64,000 nt of DNA from Streptomyces sp. TRM68367 (GCF_014495685.1 NZ_JACTVI010000012.1:62001-126000); one strand, 5' to 3'; shown: positions 52,626 through 62,700, counted from the first letter of the stretch. The notes: generated by a model not told the origin, from the letters alone. Program-made: numbers and translations.

Positions 52626-53972
52626 TTAGCTACCCGAGCTCCCCACGGCATACTCCGTTGGAATCACGGGTTCCCCGCGCGAGAGCTGCGTAGCGGACAG
52701 CGGCAGGTTCGCCCGGGCCGTCGCATGCCGGTCCCGCGCCGCGTCCAGCGGCTCGCGGGCGACGACCTCACCGCCCTTGACCAGCTCGACCAGCAGCTGC
52801 CGCCCGGCCAGCTCATCCGGCACCGGCCCGGTGCCGACCACCTCCGCCTCGGCGACCCCGTCCTCGTCCAGCCGCCGCGCGGCCCACTTGCGCCCCCCGA
52901 TGGACGTCTTGCCGCCGGTCGACTTCTTCGCCACCGGCACCAGCGGCGCCTGCGGATCGGCGGACTCGGCGCGCGCGACCAGCTTGTAGACCATCGAGCA
53001 GGTGGGGTGCCCGGACCCGGTCACCAGCTGCGTACCCACGCCGTACGCGTCCACCGGCGCCGCCGCCAGCGAGGCGATCGCGTACTCGTCCAGGTCCGAG
53101 GTCACGATGATCTTCGTTTGGGTCGCGCCCAGCTCGTCCAGCTGCTGCCGCACCCGGTGCGCGACCAGCAGCAGGTCGCCGGAGTCGATCCGGACGGCGC
53201 CCAGCTCGGGTCCGGCGATCTCCACGGCCGTGCGGACCGCCTCGGCGACGTCGTACGTGTCCACCAGCAGCGTCGTGCCCCGGCCGAGCGTGTCGACCTG
53301 GGCCCGGAAGGCGTCCCGCTCGCTGTCGTGCAGCAGGGTGAAGGCGTGCGCGGAGGTGCCGACGGTCGGGATGTTGTAGCGGAAACCGGCGGCCAGGTCG
53401 GAGGTGGAGGCGAAGCCGCCGACGTACGCGGCGCGCGCGGCGGCGACCGCGGCCAGCTCGTGGGTGCGCCGGGCGCCCATCTCGATCAGCGGGCGCTCCC
53501 CGGCCGCCGCCGACATGCGGGAGGCGGCCGCGGCGACCGCGGAGTCGTGGTTGAGGATCGAAAGGATCACCGTCTCCAGCACGACGCACTCGGCGAAAGT
53601 CCCCTCGACCCGCATGACCGGCGAGCCCGGGAAGTACACCTCGCCCTCGGGATAGCCCCAGATGTCGCCGCTGAACCGATACCCGGCGAGCCACTCCAGG
53701 GTCTGCTCGTCGACGATCTTCCGCTCCCGCAGGAAACGCAGGACGCCCTCGTCGAAGCGGAAGTTCTCCACCGCGTCGAGCACCCGCCCGGTGCCGGCCA
53801 CGACGCCGTACCGCCGCCCGTTCGGCAGCCGCCGGGTGAAGACCTCGAACACGCTCCGCCGCCCGGCCGTGCCCGCCTTCAGGGAGCCGCGCAGCATCGT
53901 CAGCTCGTACTGGTCCGTGAAGAGCGCCGTCGAGGGAACGTCAACCGGCAGCCCAAGGTCCGCCACGCCCAC
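52626..53972 (-). CDS. pncB: Nicotinate phosphoribosyltransferase
   Basis: The 448-aa enzyme makes nicotinate mononucleotide from nicotinate and PRPP, the step after PncA. Landmarks: STALFTDQYELTMLRG, RRSVFEVFTRRLPNGRRYGV, NHDSAVAAAASRMSAAAGER, the PRPP region TYDVAEAVRTAVEIAGPELG, VRIDSGDLLLVAHRVR, and YGVGTQLVTGSGHPTCSMVYK. The GTG at 53972 (MGVADLG) or a GTG two codons later is the start. It is transcribed toward pncA and divergently from clpS. Gene order pncB-pncA is functionally coherent. Confidence 0.94.
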   Translation of the reverse strand: MGVADLGLPVDVPSTALFTDQYELTMLRGSLKAGTAGRRSVFEVFTRRLPNGRRYGVVAGTGRVLDAVENFRFDEGVLRFLRERKIVDEQTLEWLAGYRFSGDIWGYPEGEVYFPGSPVMRVEGTFAECVVLETVILSILNHDSAVAAAASRMSAAAGERPLIEMGARRTHELAAVAAARAAYVGGFASTSDLAAGFRYNIPTVGTSAHAFTLLHDSERDAFRAQVDTLGRGTTLLVDTYDVAEAVRTAVEIAGPELGAVRIDSGDLLLVAHRVRQQLDELGATQTKIIVTSDLDEYAIASLAAAPVDAYGVGTQLVTGSGHPTCSMVYKLVARAESADPQAPLVPVAKKSTGGKTSIGGRKWAARRLDEDGVAEAEVVGTGPVPDELAGRQLLVELVKGGEVVAREPLDAARDRHATARANLPLSATQLSRGEPVIPTEYAVGSSGS

Positions 53973-54155
53973 TGAATCTCACCTAACCCCTGAATCTCCG
54001 AGTGCCCCCGTCTCGGCCGGGGGTCCGGGGGTTGTCCCCCGGTGTGTGCAGCATGCCAACCGATGTTACCCCCCATCTCGTCAGTCTGACGATTTGTAGG
54101 TGAGTGGAGTCGGTCACGAAGCCCATTTGTGCGTCTACCCCCCACGGGTGGCAGC

Positions 54156-54473
54156 ATGGGTCGTGTGACGTCACCTGCTCCCCTAGAGATCGAACGCACC
54201 GAGCCGGCGGAGGAGGTCTTCGCCGTACCCGAGCCGGACGTCCCGTGGGTCACGGTCGTCCACAACGACCCGGTCAACCTCATGAGCTACGTGACGTACG
54301 TCTTCCAGACGTACTTCGGCTACAGCAAGGACAAGGCCACCAAGCTCATGCTCGACGTCCACCACAAGGGCCGGGCGGTCGTCTCCAGCGGCAGCCGCGA
54401 GGAGATGGAGCGCGACGTGCAGGCCATGCACGGCTACGGCCTGTGGGCCACCCTCCAGCAGGACCGCAAGTAG
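54156..54473 (+). CDS. clpS: ATP-dependent Clp protease adaptor ClpS
   Basis: The 105-aa adaptor delivers N-degron proteins to ClpAP/ClpCP. Conserved features: [20 protein letters not shown] (the NDP motif and following helix) and the second helix [20 protein letters not shown], then [11 protein letters not shown]. The starts at 54156 (MGRVTSPAP) and 54165 (GTG, MTSPAP) are both plausible. The DUF2017 gene follows 30 bp downstream, as usual in actinobacteria. Confidence 0.94.
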   Translation: MGRVTSPAPLEIERTEPAEEVFAVPEPDVPWVTVVHNDPVNLMSYVTYVFQTYFGYSKDKATKLMLDVHHKGRAVVSSGSREEMERDVQAMHGYGLWATLQQDRK

Positions 54474-54503
54474 CCAGCACGCCCGCCAGCAGCGAAAGAT
54501 CCC

Positions 54504-55106
54504 ATGCCCGGACACTTCGAACCGCTCCCCGGCGGCGGCGCGGCCGTCGCCCTCGACGACGTCGAGATCTCCATCATCCGGTCGCTCGCCGTCCAGCTCC
54601 TGGAGCTGATCGGCCCGGGGCCCGCCGAGGACGCCCCCGACGACCCGCTCGCCGAGCTCTTCGCCGACGGCCCGAGCGAGCCGCCCGCCGACCCTGTCCT
54701 GCGGCGCTTCTTCCCGGACGCCTACGTCGACCCCGAGGAGCCCGCCTCGCCGCGGGACGCCGAGGAGCGGCGGGTGCACTCAGCGGAGTTCCGCCGCTAC
54801 ACCGAGAACGACCTGCGGGCCGGCAAGCGTGAGAACGCCCTCGCGGTGATCCGCTCCCTGGACGCGCTCACCTCCGTGGGTGACGGCGGCGCCGTGCTGA
54901 AGCTGTCGCAGGAGGAGTCCCAGCAGTGGCTGGGCGCCCTCAACGACCTGCGCCTGGCGATCGGCTCCCGGCTGGAGATCACCGACGAGGACGACACCGA
55001 CGTCCTCTACCGCCTCCCGGACGACGACCAGCGCAAGCCGATGGTCATGGCGTACCTCTGGCTCGGCGGACTCCAGGAGACGCTGGTCGCGACCCTGATG
55101 TCCTGA
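54504..55106 (+). CDS. DUF2017 protein
   Basis: The 200-aa protein is a conserved actinobacterial companion of clpS. It starts MPGHFEPLPGGGAAVALDDV. The middle is acidic and Pro-rich (DAPDDPLAELFADG), and the C-terminus is helical (QWLGALNDLRLAIGSRLEI, MVMAYLWLGGLQETL). Function unknown; the fixed neighbourhood suggests a link to proteolysis. The transcript ends at a T-tract terminator (55175-55210). Confidence 0.9.
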   Translation: MPGHFEPLPGGGAAVALDDVEISIIRSLAVQLLELIGPGPAEDAPDDPLAELFADGPSEPPADPVLRRFFPDAYVDPEEPASPRDAEERRVHSAEFRRYTENDLRAGKRENALAVIRSLDALTSVGDGGAVLKLSQEESQQWLGALNDLRLAIGSRLEITDEDDTDVLYRLPDDDQRKPMVMAYLWLGGLQETLVATLMS

Positions 55107-55174
55107 CTCGTGACGCTTTAGTGACCGTGAAGTGTTCGCTCAGAGAACGCTCAAATCCGAATAACGATCCGATT

Positions 55175-55210
55175 ACCGCTCCTGGGGTTTTGTGCCCCAG
55201 GGGCGGTTTT
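55175..55210 (+). terminator. clpS-DUF2017 intrinsic terminator
   Basis: ACCGCTCCTGGGG pairs with CCCCAGGGGCGGT (one wobble) around a T-rich loop, followed by TTTT. Confidence 0.85.
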
Positions 55211-55307
55211 GCGTGATCCGTGCCGCTAAAGGGCCGGTAAAGAGTGTGGTAGGAAAACGCAACTCGTTTTCGGCAGCCCAGTCGCTGAACGGGCCCGGCG
55301 ATCGCCT

Positions 55308-55355
55308 CATGACCGCATGACCGCATGACCGCATGACCGCATGACCGCATGAGCG
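55308..55355 (+). repeat. Octamer tandem repeat (CATGACCG) x5 plus one variant
   Basis: Five perfect CATGACCG units run from 55308 to 55347, followed by CATGAGCG. Each contains an ATGA overlapping start/stop. The period is not a multiple of three, so unit gain or loss shifts frame for any ORF starting inside. It lies 50-95 bp before the symporter start. Confidence 0.95.
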
Positions 55356-55402
55356 CCACAGCTGTCCCCATGCCAGCACGTCCCCGCGCCCCCGAGGTAC
55401 CG

Positions 55403-56941
55403 ATGTCACTCGACTCCGTCACCACGTCCATCAACGACGCCGTCAGCGGGTTCTTCGAACCCGTCGCGGAGGCGGTCTACGGCGTCGTCTTCTACGCCGT
55501 ACCCGTCGGCGGCACCGAACTACCGCTCATCGTCGCCTGGCTGGTGGTCGCGGGTCTGGTCTTCACCACCTGGTTCGGGCTGCTCCAGGCGCGCAAGTTC
55601 AAGCTCGCCCTGAACGTGGTGCGCGGCAAGTACGACGAGCCTGGATCCCCCGGCGAGGTCAACCACTTCCAGGCGCTGACCGCCGCCGTCTCCGGCACCG
55701 TCGGCCTCGGCAACATCGCCGGTGTCGCGGTCGCCGTCTCCATCGGTGGTCCGGGTGCCACCTTCTGGATGATCCTGTGCGGTCTGCTCGGCATGGCGAG
55801 CAAGTTCGTCGAGGTCACGCTCGGTGTGAAGTACCGCGAAACGCACGCGGACGGCACCGTCTCCGGCGGTCCGATGTACTACCTGCCCCGCGGCCTCGCC
55901 GAGCGCTTCGGCCCCGTCGGCGCCAAGTTCGGCAAGGTGCTGGCCATCGCCGCTTCCGTCATGATCCTCCTCTTCGGTCTGTTCGGCGGCAACCTGTACC
56001 AGACCAACCAGAGCTACGCGCAGATCTCCTCGAGCTTCGGTGGCGAGGACGGCTTCCTGGCCTCCTCCGCCGGTGCCGTCCTCTTCGGCCTGGTGGTCTC
56101 CGCGCTGGTCGGCCTGGTGCTGCTCGGCGGCATCCGCTCCATCGCCTCCGTCACCAGCAAGCTGGTCCCGGCGATGGCCGCCATGTACATCGTGGCCTGC
56201 CTGGTCGTCATCCTGACCAACGTCACCGCGGTGCCCGACGCGATCCAGGAGATCCGCAAGGGCGTGTTCGAGGCCGACGGCGTCGTCGGCGGTGTGATCG
56301 GTGCCCTGATCCAGGGCTTCAAGCGGGCCGCCTTCTCCAACGAGGCGGGTCTCGGCTCCGCCCCGATCGCCCACGCCGCGGTCAAGACCGACAAGCCCGC
56401 GAGCGAGGGTCTGGTCGCCCTGCTGGAGCCGTTCATCGACACCGTCGTGATCTGCACCATGACCGCCCTGACGATCATCATCGCCAACCCGACCAGCTGG
56501 GGCGAGGCCCGCGAGAGCGGCGAGCCCGTCGGTGTCGTCATCACCTCGGACGCCTTCGCGACCGTGCTGCCCTGGTTCCCGAAGCTGCTGACCGTCGCGG
56601 TGCTGCTGTTCGCCTTCTCCACGATCCTGACCTGGGGCTACTACGGCCTCAAGGCCTGGACGTACCTCTTCGGCCGCAGCAAGGCCAGCGAGACCGCCTT
56701 CAAGGCCATCTGGAGCGCGTTCGTCGTCCTGGGCTCCCTGATGTCCCTCGGCTCGCTGATCGACCTGGGCGACTCGGCGCTGTTCCTGCTGTCGGTGTTC
56801 AACATCATCGGCCTCTACCTGCTGGCCCCCGTGGTCAAGCGCGAGCTGAACTCCTTCCTGGACTTCGTCCGGGGCAAGGAAGCCCGCGCGAAGGCGGGCG
56901 GGGGCGACGAGGAGGACCTGGAGACCGCCAAGACCCTCTGA
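55403..56941 (+). CDS. AGCS-family sodium:alanine/glycine symporter
   Basis: The 512-aa membrane protein has about 11 spans. Signature stretches: VSGTVGLGNIAGVAVAVSIG, FWMILCGLLGMASKFVEVTL (family GMxxKFxExxL), TVSGGPMYYLPRGL, and RAAFSNEAGLGSAPIAHAA. It should import alanine or glycine with Na+. The ATG at 55403 (MSLDSVTTS) follows GAGGTACC and matches family starts; ATGs at 55349 and 55370 further up are in frame, the first inside the octamer repeat. The C-terminus is charged (EARAKAGGGDEEDLETAK). A 48-bp perfect palindrome follows. Confidence 0.92.
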   Translation: MSLDSVTTSINDAVSGFFEPVAEAVYGVVFYAVPVGGTELPLIVAWLVVAGLVFTTWFGLLQARKFKLALNVVRGKYDEPGSPGEVNHFQALTAAVSGTVGLGNIAGVAVAVSIGGPGATFWMILCGLLGMASKFVEVTLGVKYRETHADGTVSGGPMYYLPRGLAERFGPVGAKFGKVLAIAASVMILLFGLFGGNLYQTNQSYAQISSSFGGEDGFLASSAGAVLFGLVVSALVGLVLLGGIRSIASVTSKLVPAMAAMYIVACLVVILTNVTAVPDAIQEIRKGVFEADGVVGGVIGALIQGFKRAAFSNEAGLGSAPIAHAAVKTDKPASEGLVALLEPFIDTVVICTMTALTIIIANPTSWGEARESGEPVGVVITSDAFATVLPWFPKLLTVAVLLFAFSTILTWGYYGLKAWTYLFGRSKASETAFKAIWSAFVVLGSLMSLGSLIDLGDSALFLLSVFNIIGLYLLAPVVKRELNSFLDFVRGKEARAKAGGGDEEDLETAKTL

Positions 56942-56952
56942 CGCGCCTCAAG

Positions 56953-57000
56953 GCCCCCGGGCCCGCCCGTACCGCTAGCGGTACGGGCGGGCCCGGGGGC
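56953..57000. terminator. 48-bp perfect palindrome (24-bp stem) terminator
   Basis: The sequence from 56953 (GCCCCCGGGCCC...) to 57000 is perfectly self-complementary about the central GCTAGC. It is 12 bases after the symporter stop. Confidence 0.85.
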
Positions 57001-57150
57001 GTGGGTCCGCCGTTCCACGCCGACTCCCGCGTCTGCCTGTACGTCATGGCCGGCTGGGCCGCCGCCCTGGCGATCGGCTGGGCGGTCCTCAGGACGCGCA
57101 ACCCCGAGGTCACGCAGCGCCGCGAGCCGGAGTTCGAGAAGGCCCGCTGA
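57001..57150 (+). CDS. Possible small single-span membrane protein (49 aa)
   Basis: GTG at 57001 opens MGPPFHADSRVCLYVMAGWA, followed by a span (MAGWAAALAIGWAVL) and a charged tail (RTRNPEVTQRREPEFEKAR). An ATG at 57046 would give 34 residues. The start abuts the palindrome and no Shine-Dalgarno is seen. The span-plus-charged-tail pattern is coding-like, but I do not know the family. Confidence 0.45.
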   Translation: MGPPFHADSRVCLYVMAGWAAALAIGWAVLRTRNPEVTQRREPEFEKAR

Positions 57151-57226
57151 CTCAGAATGTCCGGCATATGAGCCGCCCCGTACCACACCTCGGTACGAGG
57201 CGGCTCGTCTGCTTATCCTGACGACC

Positions 57227-57649
57227 ATGCTGACCATCACCCAGGCCCTCTACGACAAGATCGTGGCGCACGCCCGCGAGGACCACCCCGACGAGGCGTG
57301 CGGCGTGATCGCGGGCCCCGCGGGCACCGACCGTCCCGAGCGCTTCATCCCGATGCTGAACGCCGCCCGCTCGCCCACCTTCTACGAGTTCGACTCGCAG
57401 GACCTGCTCAAGCTGTACCGCGAGATGGACGACAACGACGAGGAGCCGGTGGTCATCTACCACTCCCACACGGCGACCGAGGCCTACCCCTCCCGCACCG
57501 ACATCTCCTACGCCAACGAGCCCGGCGCCCACTACGTCCTGGTCTCCACGGCCGACACCGACGGCGCGGGCGAGTTCCAGTTCCGCTCGTACCGGATCGT
57601 GGACGGCGAGGTCACGGAGGAGGACGTCGAGGTCGTGGCGGCGTACTGA
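57227..57649 (+). CDS. mec: JAMM/M67 metallopeptidase Mec
   Basis: The 140-aa zinc peptidase has the JAMM motif: Glu23 (DEACGVIAG) and HSHTATEAYPSRTD, giving His79, His81 and Asp92. In Mycobacterium, Mec cleaves cysteine from the CysO-cysteine adduct made by CysM. In relatives it also trims extra residues after the Gly-Gly of the sulfur carrier. Both partners are encoded just downstream (58697 and 59002). Length is normal. The ATG at 57227 opens MLTITQALYDKIVAH. Confidence 0.92.
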   Translation: MLTITQALYDKIVAHAREDHPDEACGVIAGPAGTDRPERFIPMLNAARSPTFYEFDSQDLLKLYREMDDNDEEPVVIYHSHTATEAYPSRTDISYANEPGAHYVLVSTADTDGAGEFQFRSYRIVDGEVTEEDVEVVAAY

Positions 57650-57804
57650 GCGGCCGCGGGGGCGTACCGAGCGGTCGTGGCGGCCTGCTGAAGCAGGGGG
57701 CCGCCCACTGCTGAAGCAGGGGGCCGCCGGCCGGACCGGAAACCCCCTCTTGACCGGACGTCCTTGATCCAGCCCGTCGGCGCCGCCGTCCCCCGGGAGT
57801 TACC

Positions 57805-58295
57805 GTGTGCCACCTGTCCGCACGCGAACAACTCGCCGTAACGGCGATGGTGTTGAGACAACAGACCAACGGCCGGCGCCCCACCCTGGAGGAAGTCGCA
57901 CGCCATGCCGGCGTCTCGAAGTCCACGGTGTCGCGGGTGATCAACGGTGAGCCCCGGGTGCGCGCGGAGGTCGCCGACCGCATCCGGGCGTCGTCGCCGA
58001 GCCGGGCTACGTGCCCAACAACGCCGCCCGGCAGCTGGTCACCCGCCGCACCGGCGTCGTCGCCGTCGTCGCGACCCAGCCCGTGACCGGCTCTTCCTCG
58101 ACCCGTTTCTTCGACTGCCTGCTGCGCGGCATCCGCCGGGAGCTCACCCGGCACGGCGCCCAGCCGGTCCTGCTCTTCCCGGACGAGCCGGACGACTACC
58201 CGCGCGTCGGCGACTTCCTCGGCGGCCCCACGCTGCTCGCGACGCCGCCGTCGGTGGTCCTGCCGACGCAGCTGGTGGTCAGGGAATCGGCCTGA
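57805..58295 (+). pseudogene. LacI-family regulator, frameshifted and internally deleted
   Basis: The 5' part encodes a good LacI helix-turn-helix ([20 protein letters not shown], then [19 protein letters not shown]). At about 57985-58010 the frame shifts; the hinge continues in another frame ([20 protein letters not shown]). After RVGDFLGGPTLLATPP the sequence jumps to the LacI C-terminal end (SVVLPTQLVVRESA, stop 58295). About half of the effector domain is missing. A functional repressor cannot be made. It sits between mec and cysO, where no regulator is usual. Confidence 0.85.
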
Positions 58296-58465
58296 TGACG
58301 CGGGTGTCGCGCAGGCCGCTCGTGCGGCTGATGACGCCGCTCCTCGAATCGGTGATCACGCGAGCACCCGGGCCGGGCGTCCGTGCTGACCAGCCCGATC
58401 TCACTTCCCGGCCCAACATCGTCCGGAATGTGGGATCACATTCCAGGACCCGGACCGGGAATCGA

Positions 58466-58471
58466 TACGAT
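58466..58471 (+). promoter_or_regulatory. -10 element for a leaderless cysteine leader ORF
   Basis: TACGAT sits 6 bases before the ATG at 58478, placing transcription start at or next to that ATG. The -35 is not clear (CCAGGA around 58443-58448). Confidence 0.55.
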
Positions 58472-58477
58472 GAGCCC

Positions 58478-58573
58478 ATGGTTTTTCACGACGTGAGCGA
58501 GAAGACGCCGGGCATGCTGCTCGTGGCGCGGCTGCACGTCGACCTGTGCAGGCTTGCCAGCGCCATCTGTTGA
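58478..58573 (+). CDS. Cysteine-type leader peptide (putative attenuator uORF)
   Basis: A 31-codon frame from the ATG at 58478 (leaderless) or 19 codons from 58514 encodes MLLVARLHVDLCRLASAIC-stop. The end (RLHVDLCRxASAxC) matches the recurrent actinobacterial putative leader peptide motif HVDLCRxxSAxC, found before sulfur-assimilation and cysteine genes. Two Cys codons, one just before the stop, suit ribosome-stalling control when Cys-tRNA is short. cysO starts 124 bp downstream. Confidence 0.7.
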   Translation: MVFHDVSEKTPGMLLVARLHVDLCRLASAIC

Positions 58574-58602
58574 CGCTGCCCCCTGCCGCCGTACGGCCGT
58601 GA

Positions 58603-59952
<1,350 letters not shown>

Positions 59953-59972
59953 CGGGCTCGACGCCGACGACG

Positions 59973-59999
59973 AGGGCTGGAGGCTGAGCCTCCGGCCCT
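59973..59999 (+). terminator. cysO-cysM stem-loop terminator
   Basis: AGGGCTGGAGGC pairs with GCCTCCGGCCCT (one wobble) around TGA, followed by TT. Confidence 0.8.
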
Positions 60000-60398
60000 T
60001 TGGCGTTCTTGGGCGGTCGCGGACAGGAAGGGGCTGCAACGCCCACGCCGCCTGGTACGCACACCTGTATGCAGTCAGCCTCGTCGTTCCATCTCCGCAG
60101 GCTGAGGCCGCCCCTCCGCACCAACCCGGCCCACCGGCCGCGCAGCCCCCGGCCGCCGCGACCGCCGGCCAGCAGGACGTGTCCATACCAACGACCGCAC
60201 CGGCGCACCCCCCACCCCGCGCGCCCTCCCCCCGGCCTCACACGCCCCGCGACCAGCCGAACCGGTGACACCACAGGTGAGTTCGCCCACAACAGCCCTG
60301 TGCAGAGGAGCGACCGAAGGTTTTGCGCCTTACGCTCGACGCACCGCACGACCCCCGACGCCCCATCTCAGACATCCGCCAGCGGAGGTTTCTGCTTC
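60000..60398. other. Non-coding gap between cysM and the MBL-fold gene
   Basis: About 400 bp without a supported gene. An ORF of the downstream frame runs through it but its composition (Pro/Arg/Thr) is shadow-like. GGAGG at 60383-60387 is the ribosome site of the next gene. No repeat or RNA is recognised. Confidence 0.5.
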
Positions 60399-61151
60399 AT
60401 GAAGCTCACCGTCGTCGGCTGCTCGGGGTCCTTCCCGTCCGCGGAATCGGCCTGCTCGAGCTACCTCGTCGAGGCCGACGGCTTCCGGCTGCTCCTCGAC
60501 ATGGGCAACGGCGCCCTTGGCGAGCTGCAGCGCCACTGCGGTCTCTACGACCTCGACGCGATCTTCCTCAGCCACCTGCACGCCGACCACTGCATCGACA
60601 TGTGCGCCTACTTCGTGGCGCGCTACTACCGGCACGACGGCGGCCGCTGCGCCCCCATCCCGGTCTTCGGCCCCGAGGGCACGGAACACCGGCTGACCAT
60701 CGCCTACGCCGACACCCCCTCCCACTCCTCCATGAGCGAGGTCTTCGACTTCCACACGGTCAAGCCGGGCACCTTCGACATCGGCCCGTTCACCGTGCAC
60801 ACCGACCAGGTGGCCCACCCCGTCGAGACGTACGGCATCCGCATCGAGCACGACGGCAAGACGCTGACGTACTCCGGCGACACGGGCGTCAGCGACGCGC
60901 TCGACGAACTCGCCCGGGACGCCGACCTCTTCCTGTGCGAGGCGGCGTTCACCTACGGCAAGGAGAACATCCCCGACCTGCACCTCAACGGCCGCGAGGC
61001 CGGCGAGACCGCCGCCCGCGCCCACGCCCGCCGCCTGGTCCTCACCCACATCCCGCCGTGGACCGACCCGCAGGTCAACCTGGCCGACGCCCGCACGGTC
61101 TTCGACGGTCCGGTGGAACTGGCGGTGCCGAGGAAGACGTACGAGATCTGA
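60399..61151 (+). CDS. MBL-fold metallohydrolase
   Basis: The 250-aa protein has the metallo-beta-lactamase metal motif HLHADHCIDM (HxHxDH), a second-site Asp in TLTYSGDTGVSD, and a late His in RLVLTHIPPWTD. It is of the beta-lactamase-like/RNase Z-related group that often lacks the exosite. The ATG at 60399 (MKLTVVGCSGSFPS) has AGCGGAGG upstream. Substrate unknown; relatives include phosphodiesterases and RNase Z. It is conserved in actinobacteria beside rph/cysM. Confidence 0.9.
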   Translation: MKLTVVGCSGSFPSAESACSSYLVEADGFRLLLDMGNGALGELQRHCGLYDLDAIFLSHLHADHCIDMCAYFVARYYRHDGGRCAPIPVFGPEGTEHRLTIAYADTPSHSSMSEVFDFHTVKPGTFDIGPFTVHTDQVAHPVETYGIRIEHDGKTLTYSGDTGVSDALDELARDADLFLCEAAFTYGKENIPDLHLNGREAGETAARAHARRLVLTHIPPWTDPQVNLADARTVFDGPVELAVPRKTYEI

Positions 61152-61182
61152 CCCGTACGCGATCCAGCCCGTACGACGACGA

Positions 61183-61210
61183 AGGCCCGGAGCCGTGCAG
61201 CTCCGGGCCT
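61183..61210. terminator. Bidirectional terminator between MBL gene and nagE2
   Basis: AGGCCCGGAGC pairs perfectly with GCTCCGGGCCT around CGTGCA; CTTT follows on the + strand. Confidence 0.85.
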
Positions 61211-61230
61211 CTTTCGCGCCGTGACGACAC

Positions 61231-62481
61231 CTACGCCTTCGTGAGGTCCTCCACCTCCGACTCCGGCTCCCGCCCCGGTGTCGGCAGGTTGAACTTGGTG
61301 ATCGCGAAGCGGAAGAGGGTGTAGTAGACCGCCGCGAACACCAGGCCGATCGGAATGATCAGCCATGGCTTGGTCGCCAGGTTCCAGTTCAGCGCGTAGT
61401 CGATGAAGCCCGCGGAGAAGGTGAAGCCCGCGTGCACCCCGAGCGCCCAGGTGATCGCCATCGAGATGGCGGTGAGCACCGCGTGGATCACGTACAGCAC
61501 CGGGGCGATGAACATGAACGAGAACTCGATCGGTTCGGTCACACCGGTCACGAAGGAGGTCAGCGCGAGGGAGATCATCATGCCCAGCACGGCCTTGCGG
61601 CGCTCGGGCCGGGCGGCGTGCGCGATGGCGATCGCGGCGGCCGGCAGGCCGAACATCATGATCGGGAAGAACCCGGACATGAACATACCGGCGCTCGGGT
61701 CACCGGCGAAGAAGCGGTTCAGGTCGCCGTGCACCACCTCGCCGGCCGCGTCCTTGAAGTCGCCGATCTGGAACCAGGAGACGGTGTTCACGAACTGGTG
61801 CATGCCGACCGGGATCAGCGCCCGGTTGATCAGACCGAACAGACCCGCACCGAAGGCGCCGAGCCCGGTGATCCACTCGCCGACGTCCGAGATGCCCTCG
61901 CCGATCGGCTCCCAGACCAGCCCGAAGAAGACGCCCACGGCGGTGCCGACGAAGGCCATGATGATCGGCACCAGCCGACGGCCGTTGAAGAAGCCCAGCC
62001 AGTCCACCAGCTTCTTGCGGTGGTAGCGCTGCCACAGCACCGCCGCCAGCAGACCCATCAGGATGCCGCCGAGGACACCGGGGTTGTTGTACATCGCGGC
62101 TATGTCCTCGCCCGGCTGGATCTTCGCCTCGGTGACCGGGAACGCCTTCAGCACGTTGCTGTAGACCAGGAAGCCGACCAGGGCCGCCAGCGCCGTGGAG
62201 CCGTCCGCCTTCCTGGCGAAACCGATGGCCACGCCGATGCAGAACAGCATCGGCAGGTTGTCGAAGATCGCGCCACCCGCGGTGGCGAACACGGCCGCGA
62301 CCTTGTCCCAGCCGAGCCCGTCCTTGCCGAACACGTCGTCCTGCCCCAGCCGCAGCAGGATGCCCGCCGCCGGCAGGACGGCGATCGGGAGCTGCAGGCT
62401 GCGGCCGACCTTCTGCAGGCCCTGGAACAGGCCGGATCCCCGCTTCCTCGCGGGGGCCGCCGACGCGGTGGCGGTGCTCAT
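61231..62481 (-). CDS. nagE2: N-acetylglucosamine PTS permease EIIC (NagE2)
   Basis: The 416-aa EIIC protein belongs to the glucose/GlcNAc PTS family: KVGRSLQLPIAVLPAAGILL, DNLPMLFCIGVAIGFARKAD, VGMHQFVNTVSWFQIGDFK, GFFPIMMFGLPAAAIAIAHA, FVTGVTEPIEFSFMFIAPVL. There is no fused EIIB or EIIA; EIIB is nagF at 62862. In Streptomyces the DasR repressor controls this system, and two dre-like sites lie just upstream (62500-62528). The ATG at 62481 (MSTATASAAPARK) is used; a longer frame runs into the dre sites. It imports GlcNAc as GlcNAc-6-phosphate. Confidence 0.93.
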   Translation of the reverse strand: MSTATASAAPARKRGSGLFQGLQKVGRSLQLPIAVLPAAGILLRLGQDDVFGKDGLGWDKVAAVFATAGGAIFDNLPMLFCIGVAIGFARKADGSTALAALVGFLVYSNVLKAFPVTEAKIQPGEDIAAMYNNPGVLGGILMGLLAAVLWQRYHRKKLVDWLGFFNGRRLVPIIMAFVGTAVGVFFGLVWEPIGEGISDVGEWITGLGAFGAGLFGLINRALIPVGMHQFVNTVSWFQIGDFKDAAGEVVHGDLNRFFAGDPSAGMFMSGFFPIMMFGLPAAAIAIAHAARPERRKAVLGMMISLALTSFVTGVTEPIEFSFMFIAPVLYVIHAVLTAISMAITWALGVHAGFTFSAGFIDYALNWNLATKPWLIIPIGLVFAAVYYTLFRFAITKFNLPTPGREPESEVEDLTKA

Positions 62482-62499
62482 ACATCCTCCATCGGGGGG

Positions 62500-62528
62500 T
62501 GGTCTACACCAATCAGTGGTGTAGACCT
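62500..62528. promoter_or_regulatory. Two DasR-responsive (dre-like) sites upstream of nagE2
   Basis: TGGTCTACACCA (62500-62511) and TGGTGTAGACCT (62517-62528) are near the dre consensus core TGGTCTAGACCA. They lie 19-47 bp before the nagE2 start and would overlap the promoter. Confidence 0.85.
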
Positions 62529-62595
62529 GTTGTAGCACGATGGAGGTGGGGCAAGGAACCCGCGATTCCGCCCTCCAAAAGGAGTGCGCCGGGCG

Positions 62596-62700
62596 TTATG
62601 CCCAGGTGGTGTCCTCGACATCCTCCTCCGGCTCCCTACCCGGTGTCTTCAGATCGAACTTCGTGATCGCGAACCAGAAGATCACGTAATGGACGACGAT
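62596..62700 (-). pseudogene. 3' remnant of a second PTS EIIC gene (nagE1-like)
   Basis: Read on the minus strand: IVVHYVIFWFAITKFDLKTP, then GREPEEDVEDTTWA-stop. This is the last span and tail of a GlcNAc EIIC, closely similar to the nagE2 end (FRFAITKFNLPTPGREPESE). The rest of the gene is missing, and upstream lies a dre-like site at 62731, where its promoter would have been. I infer an internal deletion of about 1.1 kb. Confidence 0.88.

Noticed and set aside
55308..55355. CRISPR or iteron origin
   Set aside because: Eight-bp contiguous units without spacers; no replication gene nearby.
60000..60398. 132-codon N-terminal extension of the MBL-fold protein
   Set aside because: Composition is shadow-like and the strong GGAGG directly before ATG 60399 defines the start.
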